The translations under genes and the position numbers were made by a program. Below, in pieces: positions 9,353 to 17,891 of a stretch of DNA of 64,000 nt; position 1 is the first letter of the stretch; every line of letters begins with the position of its first letter. Below the pieces are notes generated by a model that saw only the letters and a program-made list of their open reading frames with translations, did not search any database and had not been told where the DNA came from. Source of the stretch: Accumulibacter sp. (GTDB lineage: Bacteria; Pseudomonadota; Gammaproteobacteria; Burkholderiales; Rhodocyclaceae); the NCBI GenBank assembly GCA_024235695.1, contig JACKLX010000004.1, positions 124,001 through 188,000 of the forward strand. The letters are read 5' to 3'.

Positions 9353-10834
9353 CTAGCCCGCATCCAGAGCAAGGAACGCCAGTACGCGCGCCTCGACGTA
9401 GGGAAAGAACGGGTTCCAGCGCAAGCGCAGGATGTCCGACGCCGGAATCTGCAGGACGCCACGTTCGCCGCGCAGCGCGACGTCGCCGAGCTGGATGACG
9501 CCGCCTTGCCGGACCGCCTGCCCACCATAGACCGGGTCGTCGGGCGGAAACGGCAGGGCGACGTGCGCCAGCGAGTAGACGCCGTCGGGCCAGGAGAGGT
9601 CAAGCGCCGCCTCGCGCGGCCGCTGCTCGCCCGACGCCAGGGTCAGTTCGACCACCCGGCGGCTATTGGCGTTCTCGTTGCTCACCAGGCTCAGGGCAAA
9701 CGCCCGTTCGGGATTGTCGCGCAAGGCGCGCACGGCGGCGGCTGGATCAAACTTCAGCAGCGGCTCGATCTCGGCCATGCGGTTGATGTCGAACAGCACC
9801 AGTTCGTGCCCGCCCGCCGGCAGCCGCTCGAACAGCCCCGACACCAGCGCGGGGGCGGATACCGTGGCGTCGACCACCGACGAAAAAGCCAGCAAAGGCG
9901 GGAAGCCCTCGAGCTTGCCGCTGCCGCTCAGGGCATCGAGACGGCTCTGGATCTGCGTCGTCAGGCGGTAGACCAGGTCGCCGGCATTGACCGCGAAGGA
10001 ACCGTATTTGTAGGGGTCGTACTCGGGCAGGATGACGTTCCAGGCGAGTTTCTCGAGACCCAGCAGGTGGCCAAGCCGCGCCTGCCAGACGGCCAGCACC
10101 GCCGCGCTGCTGACGCCGATGGCCGGCGACAGCAGGACCAGTTTGTCGACCTTCGCCAGGGCGCCGTCGTCCAGCGTGGCCAGCGCGTAGTTCACCGCCA
10201 GCGCCGCACCGGTGGAGTAGCCGACGATGTAGAGCGGTGGCGCGGCGCCCTCGCCACTCGCTCCGACTTCGTCGGCGAGCTGACGCATCGCCAGCCGCAC
10301 CGCCGCGGCCATGTCCTGCCAGCGGACCTCGACCAGTCCCGACGGCGCCGTGCCATGCCCCGGCAGGCGCAGGCCGAGCACCGTCGCACCCGCCGCGTTG
10401 AGCTTCTCGCCGATCGCTCGCAGGCTGTACGGCGAATCGGACATGCCATGCAGCAGCAGCACGCCGGCCTTCGGCGACGCGGCACGCCGCACGAAGCTGC
10501 GGTTCCAGTTCGGTGACCGGCGCGCCGGGTCCGACAGGCTGTTGCGGTGGTAGCGATTGATCTGCCGCCGTTCGTCCGCGGCGATCCGCGCGTACACCTT
10601 TTCGTTCAGCTGCTCGAACAGGCGCTCTTCGCGCGCCAGGTAAGCGGCGAAAGTGGTCACCCCGGAGGCTTCGGTGAACTCGGCGTCGAGGTCGGCCAGA
10701 TGCCAGACTTCGAGGTCCGCCTGCTGGTTGAGGTAGACGATGCCGGCGATCAGCAGGACCGCGGTGGCTCCGATGGCGCTGTAGGCCAGCGCGACCAGGA
10801 GGCTGCGAACGAATCGGGTCAATCTGAAGATCAT
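9353..10834 (-). CDS. Membrane-anchored alpha/beta hydrolase
   Basis: 493 residues. One N-terminal transmembrane helix (about 10-33) is followed by an alpha/beta-hydrolase core: oxyanion-loop motif LLLHGMSDSPYSLR, LPGHG, nucleophile elbow GYSTGAA, and a candidate acid in SSVVDATV. The substrate cannot be told; lipase/esterase or lysophospholipase are possible. The gene lies between the cytochrome gene (29 bases upstream) and the TIR gene (61 bases downstream) on one strand, so co-transcription is possible. Confidence 0.85.
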   Translation of the reverse strand: MIFRLTRFVRSLLVALAYSAIGATAVLLIAGIVYLNQQADLEVWHLADLDAEFTEASGVTTFAAYLAREERLFEQLNEKVYARIAADERRQINRYHRNSLSDPARRSPNWNRSFVRRAASPKAGVLLLHGMSDSPYSLRAIGEKLNAAGATVLGLRLPGHGTAPSGLVEVRWQDMAAAVRLAMRQLADEVGASGEGAAPPLYIVGYSTGAALAVNYALATLDDGALAKVDKLVLLSPAIGVSSAAVLAVWQARLGHLLGLEKLAWNVILPEYDPYKYGSFAVNAGDLVYRLTTQIQSRLDALSGSGKLEGFPPLLAFSSVVDATVSAPALVSGLFERLPAGGHELVLFDINRMAEIEPLLKFDPAAAVRALRDNPERAFALSLVSNENANSRRVVELTLASGEQRPREAALDLSWPDGVYSLAHVALPFPPDDPVYGGQAVRQGGVIQLGDVALRGERGVLQIPASDILRLRWNPFFPYVEARVLAFLALDAG

Positions 10835-10863
10835 CGATCCCTGCCGATTCCGGAGTTGGTCGC

Positions 10864-11292
10864 TCAGCGGATGCGGTAGGCGTAATGACAGGCGACGCAG
10901 CCGCTGGTCAGCGACGGCAAGGCGGCGATCGTCTGCTCGCGGTCGCCGCTGGCGGCGATCCGGGCAAACTCGCTGGCTGCCCGGTGGCCATCCATGCCGG
11001 TGGCGTGCATCGCCGGCGGCATGTGTGGCCCCGGACGCGCTGCCAAAGGCTGGCCGCGGTGCTTGCCCATCGCCGACACGCCCAGTTCGCTCTCGGCGAC
11101 CTCGCCGGCCTCCTTCAGCTTGCCGGCCGCGACCAGGCCGAGGATTTCGTTCAGCGCCAGGAGGTTGGCGCGCATTTCGGCGCGCAGCGCGGCTTCTGCG
11201 GCGGCCGGCAGCGGCGCCAGTTGCCGCCCATCGTCAGCGGCGTGCAAGGTCGACGCCAGCAGCGCCAGCGAAAAAACGATCATGGTCTTCAT
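10864..11292 (-). CDS. Secreted c-type cytochrome, cytochrome c'-like
   Basis: 142 residues with a short signal peptide (MKTMIVFSLALLASTLHA) and a single haem-attachment motif CVACH close to the C-terminus (TSGCVACHYAYRIR). C-terminal CXXCH after a helical region is the arrangement of cytochrome c' and related four-helix periplasmic cytochromes. The start codon overlaps the ubiA stop as ATGA (11289-11292), so the two are translationally coupled. A second in-frame ATG three codons later could also serve. The electron partner is unknown. Confidence 0.8.
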   Translation of the reverse strand: MKTMIVFSLALLASTLHAADDGRQLAPLPAAAEAALRAEMRANLLALNEILGLVAAGKLKEAGEVAESELGVSAMGKHRGQPLAARPGPHMPPAMHATGMDGHRAASEFARIAASGDREQTIAALPSLTSGCVACHYAYRIR

Positions 11293-12194
11293 CCGGAGAG
11301 GCCTCTCGAGAACAGGAAATCGGCGGCGATTCCGGCATAGACACTGGCGCCAAGCCAGTTGTTGTGCAGGAAGGCCTTGAAGCAGCGCGGCGGATCGCGT
11401 TCGCGGATCAGCGTGTAATGGTAGGCGGCAATCGCCGCCGCGACCGCCAGGCCGGCGTAGAATACGCCGCCCAGCGCGAGTCGGTAACCGACCGCGCCGA
11501 TCAGCGCCAGCGCCAGCGCGTAACAGGCCATCACCGCCGCGACGTCGGCGCGGCCGAAGGTGATCGCCGAGGTCCTGATACCGATCTTCAGGTCATCGGC
11601 ACGGTCCACCATGGCGTACTCGGTATCGTAGGCAATCGCCCAGAAGACGTTGGCCAGCAACAGCCACCAGGCCTCGGCCGGGATGCTGCCGAGTTGCGCC
11701 GCGTAGGCCATCGGGATGCCGAAACCGAAAGCGACGCCGAGATAGGCCTGCGGAATGGCCAGAAAGCGCTTGGTGAACGGGTAGCTGGCAGCCAGGAACA
11801 GGGCCGCGAGACAGAGGCCCAGCAGCAGCCCGCTGCGTAGCGGCAGGACGACCAGGAAGGCACAGGCGACCAGGCCGGCGAACAGCAGCAGCGCCTCGCG
11901 CACCGACACCTGGCCGGCAGCCAGCGGTCGCTGGCTGGTTCGCGCGACATGCGGATCGAAGTTGCGATCGGCGAGGTCGTTGATCACGCAGCCGGCCGAC
12001 CTCATCAGCACCGTTCCGAGGACGAAGATCCATACCACCCGCCAGTCGGGCCGGCCCTGCGCCGACAGCCACAGGCCCCACAAGGTCGGCCAGAGCAGCA
12101 GCAGGATGCCGATCGGCTTGTCGAGGCGCATCAGCCGTTCGTAGAGCGTGATCCGTTCGCGCAGTGCTGGCCCTGAGAATCGCATGGCTGTCAT
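11289..12194 (-). CDS. ubiA: 4-hydroxybenzoate octaprenyltransferase UbiA
   Basis: 301 residues of an integral-membrane prenyltransferase. Both aspartate-rich motifs are present: NDLADRNFD and DTEYAMVDRADD, which bind the Mg2+-prenyl diphosphate. The enzyme transfers the polyprenyl chain to 4-hydroxybenzoate, the first membrane step of ubiquinone synthesis. It pairs functionally with ubiD at 5600-7063. The ATG at 12192-12194 is followed by another ATG three codons later (12183-12185); either could be used. Confidence 0.95.
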   Translation of the reverse strand: MTAMRFSGPALRERITLYERLMRLDKPIGILLLLWPTLWGLWLSAQGRPDWRVVWIFVLGTVLMRSAGCVINDLADRNFDPHVARTSQRPLAAGQVSVREALLLFAGLVACAFLVVLPLRSGLLLGLCLAALFLAASYPFTKRFLAIPQAYLGVAFGFGIPMAYAAQLGSIPAEAWWLLLANVFWAIAYDTEYAMVDRADDLKIGIRTSAITFGRADVAAVMACYALALALIGAVGYRLALGGVFYAGLAVAAAIAAYHYTLIRERDPPRCFKAFLHNNWLGASVYAGIAADFLFSRGLSG

Positions 12195-12330
12195 TCTAAC
12201 CCGTTCGCCCGCCGCTCTCCGCGGCAGGCAGCGCGCCGGCGATTCGGAGCAGCCGGTCGAAGGCCGCGCCGAGCGGGAGTCCGAAAAGCAAGACGCGGCC
12301 TTCCGCGCGCGCTGGCGAACAGCCTGCCGC

Positions 12331-14211
12331 CTAGCGCCAGTCGCCGCGCAGGTTGGCGACGATCGCCTGCAGGTGCTCGGGCGTCGCTGCTTCGGGCGCC
12401 ACCGGCGGCGCCACGCTCAGCGCGATGCGGGCAAACAGGCCGGCGCGCAGCGGCTTGCTCATCGCCGGGCCGTACTTGCGGCTGAAGAAGCTTCCCCACA
12501 GGCCTTGCAGCGCCATCGGGATCACCGCCACCGGCGTGCGTCCGACGATGCGCTGGACGCCCGGACGGAAGGGATTGATCTCGCCGTTGTCGGTGATCCG
12601 CCCTTCGGGAAAGATCGCCACCAGTTCGCCTTCCTCGAGGGCCCGCGCGACTTCCTCGAAGGCCGCCTCCATCATCGCCGCGTCTTCCCGCGCCGGGGCA
12701 ATCGGTATGCTGTGCATGTGGCGAAAGACGAAGCTGATCAGCGGCATGCGGTAGATCCGGTGATCCATGACGAAACGGATCGGCCGCCGGCTGGCTGCGG
12801 CGATGACGATCGGGTCGACGAAGCTGACGTGATTGCAGACAAGAACCGCCGGACCGTCCTGCGGAATATTCGCCAGGCCGCTCTGCTGCAGCCGGTACAG
12901 CGTGTGAATCAGCAGCCAGGCGATGAACCGCAACATGAACTCGGGCACCAGGCTGTAGATGTAGATCGCCACCGCCGCGTTGCACAGCGCGGCGATGCCG
13001 AACAGGGCGGGAATCGACAGGCCACTGCCCAGCAGTCCGGCAGCGGCCAGCGCCCCACAGACCATGAACAGCGCGTTCAGGATGTTGTTGGCGGCAATGA
13101 TCCGCGCCCGCTGCGCCGGGACGCTGCGCAGCTGGATCAGCGCGTACAGCGGCACGATGAAGAAACCGCCGAAGACACCGAGCGCGAACAGGTCGAACAG
13201 CACCCGCCAGGTTTCGTGCATGGCGAGGATGGCGGCAAGCGCCAGCGGCGCGCCGGCGGGAACGACATCCGGCGAAGCGAAAGCGAGGTCGATGCCGAAA
13301 ATCGTCAGGCCGATCGAACCGAAGGGAACCAGGCCGATCTCGACGTGGCCGCCCGACAACCGATCGCAGAGCAGCGAGCCAAGACCGATGCCGACGGTGA
13401 ACACCGCCAGCAACAGCGTCACCGTCGTCTCGTTGCCGCCAAGAACGCTTTTCGCATATACCGGAAACTGCGCCAGGAACAGCGCGCCGTAGAGCCAGAA
13501 CCAGGAGATGCCGAGAATCGACAGAAAGACCGTCCGGTTCTCGCGCGCGAAGCCGACGTTTCGCCAGGTTTCGGTGAACGGGTTGAGACCGACCAGCAGC
13601 TCGGGAACCGGTGCCGCCGCCGGCGGAATGCCGCGGCTGCACAGATAGCCCAGCACCGCGACCAGCAGCCCGGCGACGGCGATCCAGGTGGTCGCGCCAT
13701 CGACCGCGGCGAGCAGCCCGCCGGCAAGCGTGCCGACCAGGATGGCGACGAAGGTTCCCGACTCGACCAGGGCGTTGCCGCCGACCAGTTCGTCTTCGCG
13801 CAGGTGCTGCGGCAGGATGGCGTACTTGACCGGTCCGAACAAGGCCGACTGCAGACCCAGCAGGAACAGCGCCAGCAGCAGCACTTCCAGACTGTGGATC
13901 ACGAAACCGAGCAGGGCGACGCCCATGATCACCACCTCGAGCAGCTTGGTCAGGCGTGCCAGCAAGGCCTTGTCGTACTTGTCGGCGAGCTGGCCGGCGG
14001 TGGCCGAGAAGAGGAAGAAGGGCAGGATGAAGATTCCCGCGGCGAGGTTGGTCAGCACCTCGGGGGTCAGCGTCGTCCAGCTGGTCGCCTGAAAGGTGAG
14101 CAGCACGACCAGCGCGTTCTTGAACAGGTTGTCGTTGAAGGCGCCGAGAAACTGGGTGCTGAAGAAGGGCGCGAAGCGACGGGTCTTGAGCAGAGCGAAC
14201 TGGGAGCTCAT
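12331..14211 (-). CDS. MFS lysophospholipid transporter (LplT-like) fused to PlsC-type acyltransferase
   Basis: 626 residues. The first two thirds are a 12-helix major facilitator (starts SQFALLKTRRFAPFFSTQFLGAF-type, as in LplT). The C-terminal part (about 440-626) is a PlsC-type acyltransferase with the catalytic NHxxxxD motif (Asn460-His461-Asp466, NHVSFVD) and FPEGR (534-538). The related Aas-type fusions also carry an AMP-binding acyl-ACP synthetase domain; that domain is absent. Probable role: uptake and re-acylation of lysophospholipids at the inner membrane. The start at 14209-14211 overlaps the amidohydrolase stop as ATGA; a longer frame to 14454 lies inside that gene and is not favoured. 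Confidence 0.88.
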   Translation of the reverse strand: MSSQFALLKTRRFAPFFSTQFLGAFNDNLFKNALVVLLTFQATSWTTLTPEVLTNLAAGIFILPFFLFSATAGQLADKYDKALLARLTKLLEVVIMGVALLGFVIHSLEVLLLALFLLGLQSALFGPVKYAILPQHLREDELVGGNALVESGTFVAILVGTLAGGLLAAVDGATTWIAVAGLLVAVLGYLCSRGIPPAAAPVPELLVGLNPFTETWRNVGFARENRTVFLSILGISWFWLYGALFLAQFPVYAKSVLGGNETTVTLLLAVFTVGIGLGSLLCDRLSGGHVEIGLVPFGSIGLTIFGIDLAFASPDVVPAGAPLALAAILAMHETWRVLFDLFALGVFGGFFIVPLYALIQLRSVPAQRARIIAANNILNALFMVCGALAAAGLLGSGLSIPALFGIAALCNAAVAIYIYSLVPEFMLRFIAWLLIHTLYRLQQSGLANIPQDGPAVLVCNHVSFVDPIVIAAASRRPIRFVMDHRIYRMPLISFVFRHMHSIPIAPAREDAAMMEAAFEEVARALEEGELVAIFPEGRITDNGEINPFRPGVQRIVGRTPVAVIPMALQGLWGSFFSRKYGPAMSKPLRAGLFARIALSVAPPVAPEAATPEHLQAIVANLRGDWR

Positions 14212-15443
14212 GCGATGTTCCTTTCGAAGAAGGCGCGGGTCTCGAAGATCGAGGGAGAAAAGCGGTGCGCACCGGCCGACAGCTGGCGCTTGAGGACGAA
14301 GTCGAAGAGCAGCGGATTGTGCTGCCGGATCGTCTCCAGCACCGGCACGGCCGCCGCCGGCAGCATGCCGTGCTCGACGAACTCGGCCGGCGAGATCAGC
14401 GGCACGATGCCCGGCAAGGGGTAGTCGGAGCCGTTCAGCAAGCGCGGGTGCCACTCGCGGCGTTCGATCACCGTCCGCACGATGTCGACGCGGCGATTGC
14501 GGAGCGTCAGCGCCGAGATATCGGCGAACAGCAGTCCTTCATAGCGGGCTTCAGCCATCAGCCGGGCGAAGAGGTCGAAGCAGGGCTTTGCCGGAGCGTT
14601 CGGCCCCTGGTCGAGGTCGACGGCACTACCGATCGACGCGCAATGCGCGACCACCACCCGCACGCCGTGATCCATTGCCCGGCGCAGCAGCAGCGGATTG
14701 CCGAAAGCCTGCTGATCGCCGCCATGTACCGCCTTCTCCTCACCGGCATGGCTGATCAGCGGCAGTTGCTGGCTGGCCAGCGCTGCGTAGAAGCGGTCGC
14801 AGCGCGGCGACGACGGGTCAATGCCCATCGCCGGCGGCAGCCACTTGACCGCCCGCGCGCCACCGCGCACGGCAGACGCGAGTTCCTCGACGCAGTCGAC
14901 GCGGTAGGGATGAATCGACGCGACCCACTCGAAGATCCGGGGATGGCCGGCAGCGACCGCCTGCGCGTAGGCGTTCGGCGTATAGAAGGAACTGCGCTCG
15001 CGGTCGGCGCGGCCGTCGGCGTCGTGGAAGCGATCGAAGGCGAAGAGCAGCAAGCGGGCGCCCGGCGGCAGTCCGTCAACGAGATTCTGCAGGCGCTCGA
15101 CGTAGCTGTCGTCGATTCGCCCGGGGGCGTCGTGCACGCAACCCGCGTTCAGGTAAAACAGCCGTTGAGCATACTGAAGCGGGTGAAAGAGGCTTTCCAT
15201 CCGCGGGTTGACTTCGATGCCGCTGCCCGAATCGCCCGTACCAACCAGATGCACGTGGCAATCGACAAACCGCGCCGGATCGACGCCCAGCCAGGCCGAG
15301 CGGACCAGCTCGTCGGTCGCCGTCGTCGGCGGCAGCACGGCGTGACAGGCGTTGAACAAGGCCGGCGAGCGCCGCGCGACGAGCGCCGACAGCGTTACGG
15401 CGCCGACCGCCAGGCCACCGAACAGGACACGGCGACGGTTCAC
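14208..15443 (-). CDS. Amidohydrolase-family metal-dependent hydrolase, Tat-like signal
   Basis: 411 residues. The start (GTG at 15441-15443) overlaps the upstream regulator stop as GTGA. The N-terminus NRRRVLFGGLAVGAVTLSALVA resembles a twin-arginine signal or anchor. The TIM-barrel amidohydrolase motifs are present in order: DCHVHL, SHAGEEK, AHCASIG and NGSDYPLPG, giving the His/His/His/Asp metal ligands of the amidohydrolase-2 (ACMSD-like) superfamily. The substrate is unknown. The conserved operon order with an ArsR-type regulator and a phospholipid-handling protein may hint at an envelope-related substrate (inference). Confidence 0.85.
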   Translation of the reverse strand: MNRRRVLFGGLAVGAVTLSALVARRSPALFNACHAVLPPTTATDELVRSAWLGVDPARFVDCHVHLVGTGDSGSGIEVNPRMESLFHPLQYAQRLFYLNAGCVHDAPGRIDDSYVERLQNLVDGLPPGARLLLFAFDRFHDADGRADRERSSFYTPNAYAQAVAAGHPRIFEWVASIHPYRVDCVEELASAVRGGARAVKWLPPAMGIDPSSPRCDRFYAALASQQLPLISHAGEEKAVHGGDQQAFGNPLLLRRAMDHGVRVVVAHCASIGSAVDLDQGPNAPAKPCFDLFARLMAEARYEGLLFADISALTLRNRRVDIVRTVIERREWHPRLLNGSDYPLPGIVPLISPAEFVEHGMLPAAAVPVLETIRQHNPLLFDFVLKRQLSAGAHRFSPSIFETRAFFERNIA

Positions 15444-15751
15444 GCCGTTTCCCGCAGATAGTCGAGAACCTTACTCAGGCATTGCTCGAGAAAAGCCTTG
15501 TTGACCCAGAAATAGACCTCCTTGCCAAGCTTCTCGGAGAGCAGCACGTCGGCGTCGCGCAGGGTCTTCAGATGGTGTGAAACGGTCGAGCGGGCCAGCG
15601 TGGACACCTCGGCGACCTGCCCGACATTGAGCCGCTCGCCGGGCTCGAAGAGCAGCAGGATGCGCTGTCGGTGTTCGTCGCCAAGGGCTGCGAACACTTT
15701 CGACATCGCCTGCCACGGCGGCGGAATCGTCCGCCCGTAATCACCCCGCAT
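15440..15751 (-). CDS. ArsR/SmtB-family transcriptional regulator
   Basis: A winged-helix regulator of about 103 residues. Helix-turn-helix region: LNVGQVAEVSTLARSTVSHHL, followed by the wing (SEKLGKEVYFWVN). No cysteine metal site (ELCVCDL type) is visible, so it is probably not a classical metal sensor. The ATG at 15749-15751 is chosen because AGGGGG lies five to seven bases before it; the longer start at 15778 has no Shine-Dalgarno sequence, and Met at 15706 is a shorter alternative. It heads a three-gene overlapping operon and lies 42 bases downstream of a perfect inverted repeat, suggesting autoregulation. Confidence 0.85.
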   Translation of the reverse strand: MRGDYGRTIPPPWQAMSKVFAALGDEHRQRILLLFEPGERLNVGQVAEVSTLARSTVSHHLKTLRDADVLLSEKLGKEVYFWVNKAFLEQCLSKVLDYLRETA

Positions 15752-15792
15752 GCTCGCCCCCTGACCTGGCAACACCATCGTAACCGGAAAAC

Positions 15793-15820
15793 ATGTCGAT
15801 AAGTGTAGTTATATCGACAT
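15793..15820 (-). promoter_or_regulatory. Inverted-repeat operator of the arsR-like operon
   Basis: ATGTCGATA at 15793-15801 is repeated in perfect inverted orientation at 15812-15820 (TATCGACAT) with a 10-base spacer. This matches the size of ArsR/SmtB operators. It overlaps the predicted -10 and spacer of the operon promoter, a position suited to repression. Confidence 0.7.
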
Positions 15821-15829
15821 TCGCGTCAA
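15802..15829 (-). promoter_or_regulatory. Predicted sigma-70 promoter of the arsR-like operon
   Basis: On the minus strand TTGACG (15824-15829) is followed after 16 bases by TACACT (15802-15807). The inverted repeat covers the -10 region, so bound regulator would exclude RNA polymerase. Confidence 0.55.
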
Positions 15830-15964
15830 GGGGAATTTCGACCGCGACAACGCTCTGGCGGCCACTCTCACAGCCCGGCAGAAGAACCGGCGGGCATCCG
15901 TGAGCGCCACGGCATGCCGGCGCCGGAGCGGCGGCAAGCGAGTTTACGCGCCTGCCGGCCGTCT

Positions 15965-16441
15965 TCAACCGGGGTCGATGGCCCGCGACTCGGGGCTGGC
16001 ACGCCATAGGCGATAACGCACTTCGACGCCTTGCGGAGCATAGACGACGACCGGCAAGCGACTGTTGTAGCCGATCAGGTAGGCGTCGCCGGCAAGCGTC
16101 ACGAAGCGCTTGACCTTCGGCGTTCCCGGGTCGGTCGCCATCAGCGTGCCGGCCAGCGGCCCGAGGCGGCCGACCACGTAGCGCGGAAAGCCCCAGCCCT
16201 TGATCGTCTCGCGCTCGATCCTGCCGGCAAAGAAGTAGCGGTTGCCGGGGTCGACCGCGACCGTCTTGCCAACGATCAGCTGAACCTTGAAGTCGGACTC
16301 CTCGTCCTCGGCGGGAAGCTGCAGCAGATGGCGAACCATCCCCGCACCGGCAGCGGGAAACGCCTTCAGGTTGTCCGCCGCCAGCGTCGGCAGCGCCGCC
16401 AGGAAGCCACACAGGGCGGCCAGCACAGCAAACACCCTCAT
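15965..16441 (-). CDS. eco: Ecotin-family serine protease inhibitor
   Basis: 158 residues with a signal peptide (MRVFAVLAALCGFLAALPTLAA). The mature protein aligns along its length with ecotin: KAFPAAGAGMVRHLLQLP, DFKVQLIVGKT, IKGWGFPRYVV, KRFVTLAGDAYLIGYNSRLPVVVY, and VEVRYRLWRA. Ecotin is a periplasmic dimer that blocks trypsin-fold proteases. By alignment with E. coli ecotin the P1 residue is Leu (GTL-MA) instead of Met84, and both cysteines of the Cys50-Cys87 disulfide are replaced (Pro and Thr). The start at 16441 is chosen for the GGAG/GAAGG purine run directly upstream and the signal peptide; the longer frame to 16624 adds a basic tail unlike an export signal. Confidence 0.9.
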   Translation of the reverse strand: MRVFAVLAALCGFLAALPTLAADNLKAFPAAGAGMVRHLLQLPAEDEESDFKVQLIVGKTVAVDPGNRYFFAGRIERETIKGWGFPRYVVGRLGPLAGTLMATDPGTPKVKRFVTLAGDAYLIGYNSRLPVVVYAPQGVEVRYRLWRASPESRAIDPG

Positions 16442-16625
16442 CCTTCTTCTCCTCTCCTGGCACTTGCCGATCAGGGACAGCGGTCGCCAGCCGGCACCTG
16501 CCACACCGGCCATCGCGAGCGCCGCGACGGGTCGGCGCAGCAAGCGCTCGCCTCGCCACCATGCCAGTTTGGCCTGGCGCTCGCAAGCGCGCTTTCGCCA
16601 GCGAAGCGGGACCGCATTCGCCATT

Positions 16626-16631
16626 TATAAT
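16626..16631 (+). promoter_or_regulatory. Possible -10 box for the lipoprotein gene
   Basis: A perfect TATAAT occurs 58 bases before the GTG start in an otherwise GC-rich divergent intergenic region. No good -35 hexamer is seen at 16-18 bases. Confidence 0.4.
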
Positions 16632-16688
16632 TGTCCTACCGGCAAGCCCTTCGCGCACCGCTTCCAACACCCGCAGGCAGGCAAGAAA

Positions 16689-17798
16689 GTGTCCACCCGA
16701 TTAACGACGACCGCGGTCTCGACGGCCAGGGCGCTGATCGTCGCCGTGCTGCTGACGCTGGCCGGATGCGCGACTCGGGAACCCGTGCCGGAGCCGACGC
16801 CGGCGGTGGACATTCCGGAGAGCACCTGGCGGCTGGTCGATCGCGACATCGCCACTGCCTCGCTGGCTGCCCGTGGTCCTGCCGGCAACTACGCGCGCGG
16901 CGTCATGCAGGCGTGGATCGAGCGCATCCGTCAGCGCACCGACGAAGACTTCATTCCCTGGTACACCAGCTACTGGACGCAGCAATGGCTGGCGGTCAAG
17001 GTGGCCTGGTACAAGCTCGGCGACGGCGAAGGGCCCGATCCGGTCAGCCGGCGGCTGGCGGCCTACCTGCAGGAGCAGTATCAGGAACGGGTCATGAATC
17101 CGGTCCGCGAGGAGATCGATCCCGACCAGGTGATGCGCCAGACGACGAGGCTCTACGTCCGTCTCCTCGCCGAGCAGCTGCCGCGCATCCCGCTGCGTTA
17201 CGGCGTGCCCGGCGAGCAGTTCGAGCGGCGGCTCGAGGCGATTCCGGCGATCGCACTGGCGCCGCCGCCAGCGCACGGCGCGTCGCTCTACCAGCTGGTG
17301 CATGCCCAACCGATCGATGAGCTGCCGGCGTACGCCGCCTTGCTCGCCGACATCCGCAAGGCGACGGGGAACGCCGAGGGCGGGCCAAGCGAAGCCCGGA
17401 TATCGCCGGTGGCGCAACGGACCGCCGAACGGCTGGTGAACAAGCTGGCGATCAGTGGCGGCGCCAGTGCCGCCGCGGCGGCGGTCGGCGGCGTCGCCGG
17501 CATGGTGATTTCACTCGGCGCGGCCGGCATCGGCGCCATCGCGCACGCCAGCGAGCTGCCCGAGCTCGAAGCACAGCTGCGCGAAGGCCTGGACGCGGCA
17601 CAGCACGAAATGTGGGAAACGCTCGTCGAGAACCCCCGCACCGGCGTCATGGCGGGAATGGCGCACATTGCCGGCGAGGTCGAAGGCAGTCTCGCCTACA
17701 CGCCGGCGCTGGTGGTCGAAATCGAAACCGGCGAACCGGTCGAGGACGATGGCCGGGAGGGCGGGTTTGCCGGCGAAAGCGATAACGCGGAGGAATAG
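16689..17798 (+). CDS. Lipoprotein of unknown function
   Basis: 369 residues from the GTG at 16689-16691. The start is chosen because it yields a clean lipoprotein signal: basic N-terminus, hydrophobic core and lipobox LAGC (LLTLAGCATRE). The body is mainly helical and charged, and a Gly/Ala-rich hydrophobic stretch (SGGASAAAAAVGGVAGM..., about residues 256-285) looks like a glycine-zipper membrane segment. I do not recognise a family. It is divergent from ecotin and convergent with the next gene. The longer upstream frame overlaps ecotin and is not favoured. Confidence 0.75.
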   Translation: MSTRLTTTAVSTARALIVAVLLTLAGCATREPVPEPTPAVDIPESTWRLVDRDIATASLAARGPAGNYARGVMQAWIERIRQRTDEDFIPWYTSYWTQQWLAVKVAWYKLGDGEGPDPVSRRLAAYLQEQYQERVMNPVREEIDPDQVMRQTTRLYVRLLAEQLPRIPLRYGVPGEQFERRLEAIPAIALAPPPAHGASLYQLVHAQPIDELPAYAALLADIRKATGNAEGGPSEARISPVAQRTAERLVNKLAISGGASAAAAAVGGVAGMVISLGAAGIGAIAHASELPELEAQLREGLDAAQHEMWETLVENPRTGVMAGMAHIAGEVEGSLAYTPALVVEIETGEPVEDDGREGGFAGESDNAEE

Positions 17799-17891
17799 CC
17801 CCGGACAAGGGCCGGCAGGCGTTTCCTCCGCGTCATGAAGGAGAACGAAGCCCCCTCACGTCATTTCAGCGCAGCCGCGGCAAGCGCTTGC

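Noticed and set aside
7198..9498. 766-codon plus-strand frame opposite the TIR gene
   Set aside because: Arg/Gly-rich, no domain; the opposite strand encodes an intact TIR protein.
12148..14424. 758-codon plus-strand frame opposite the MFS-acyltransferase gene
   Set aside because: Shadow of the minus-strand gene; composition dominated by Arg, Gln, Glu and Asp.
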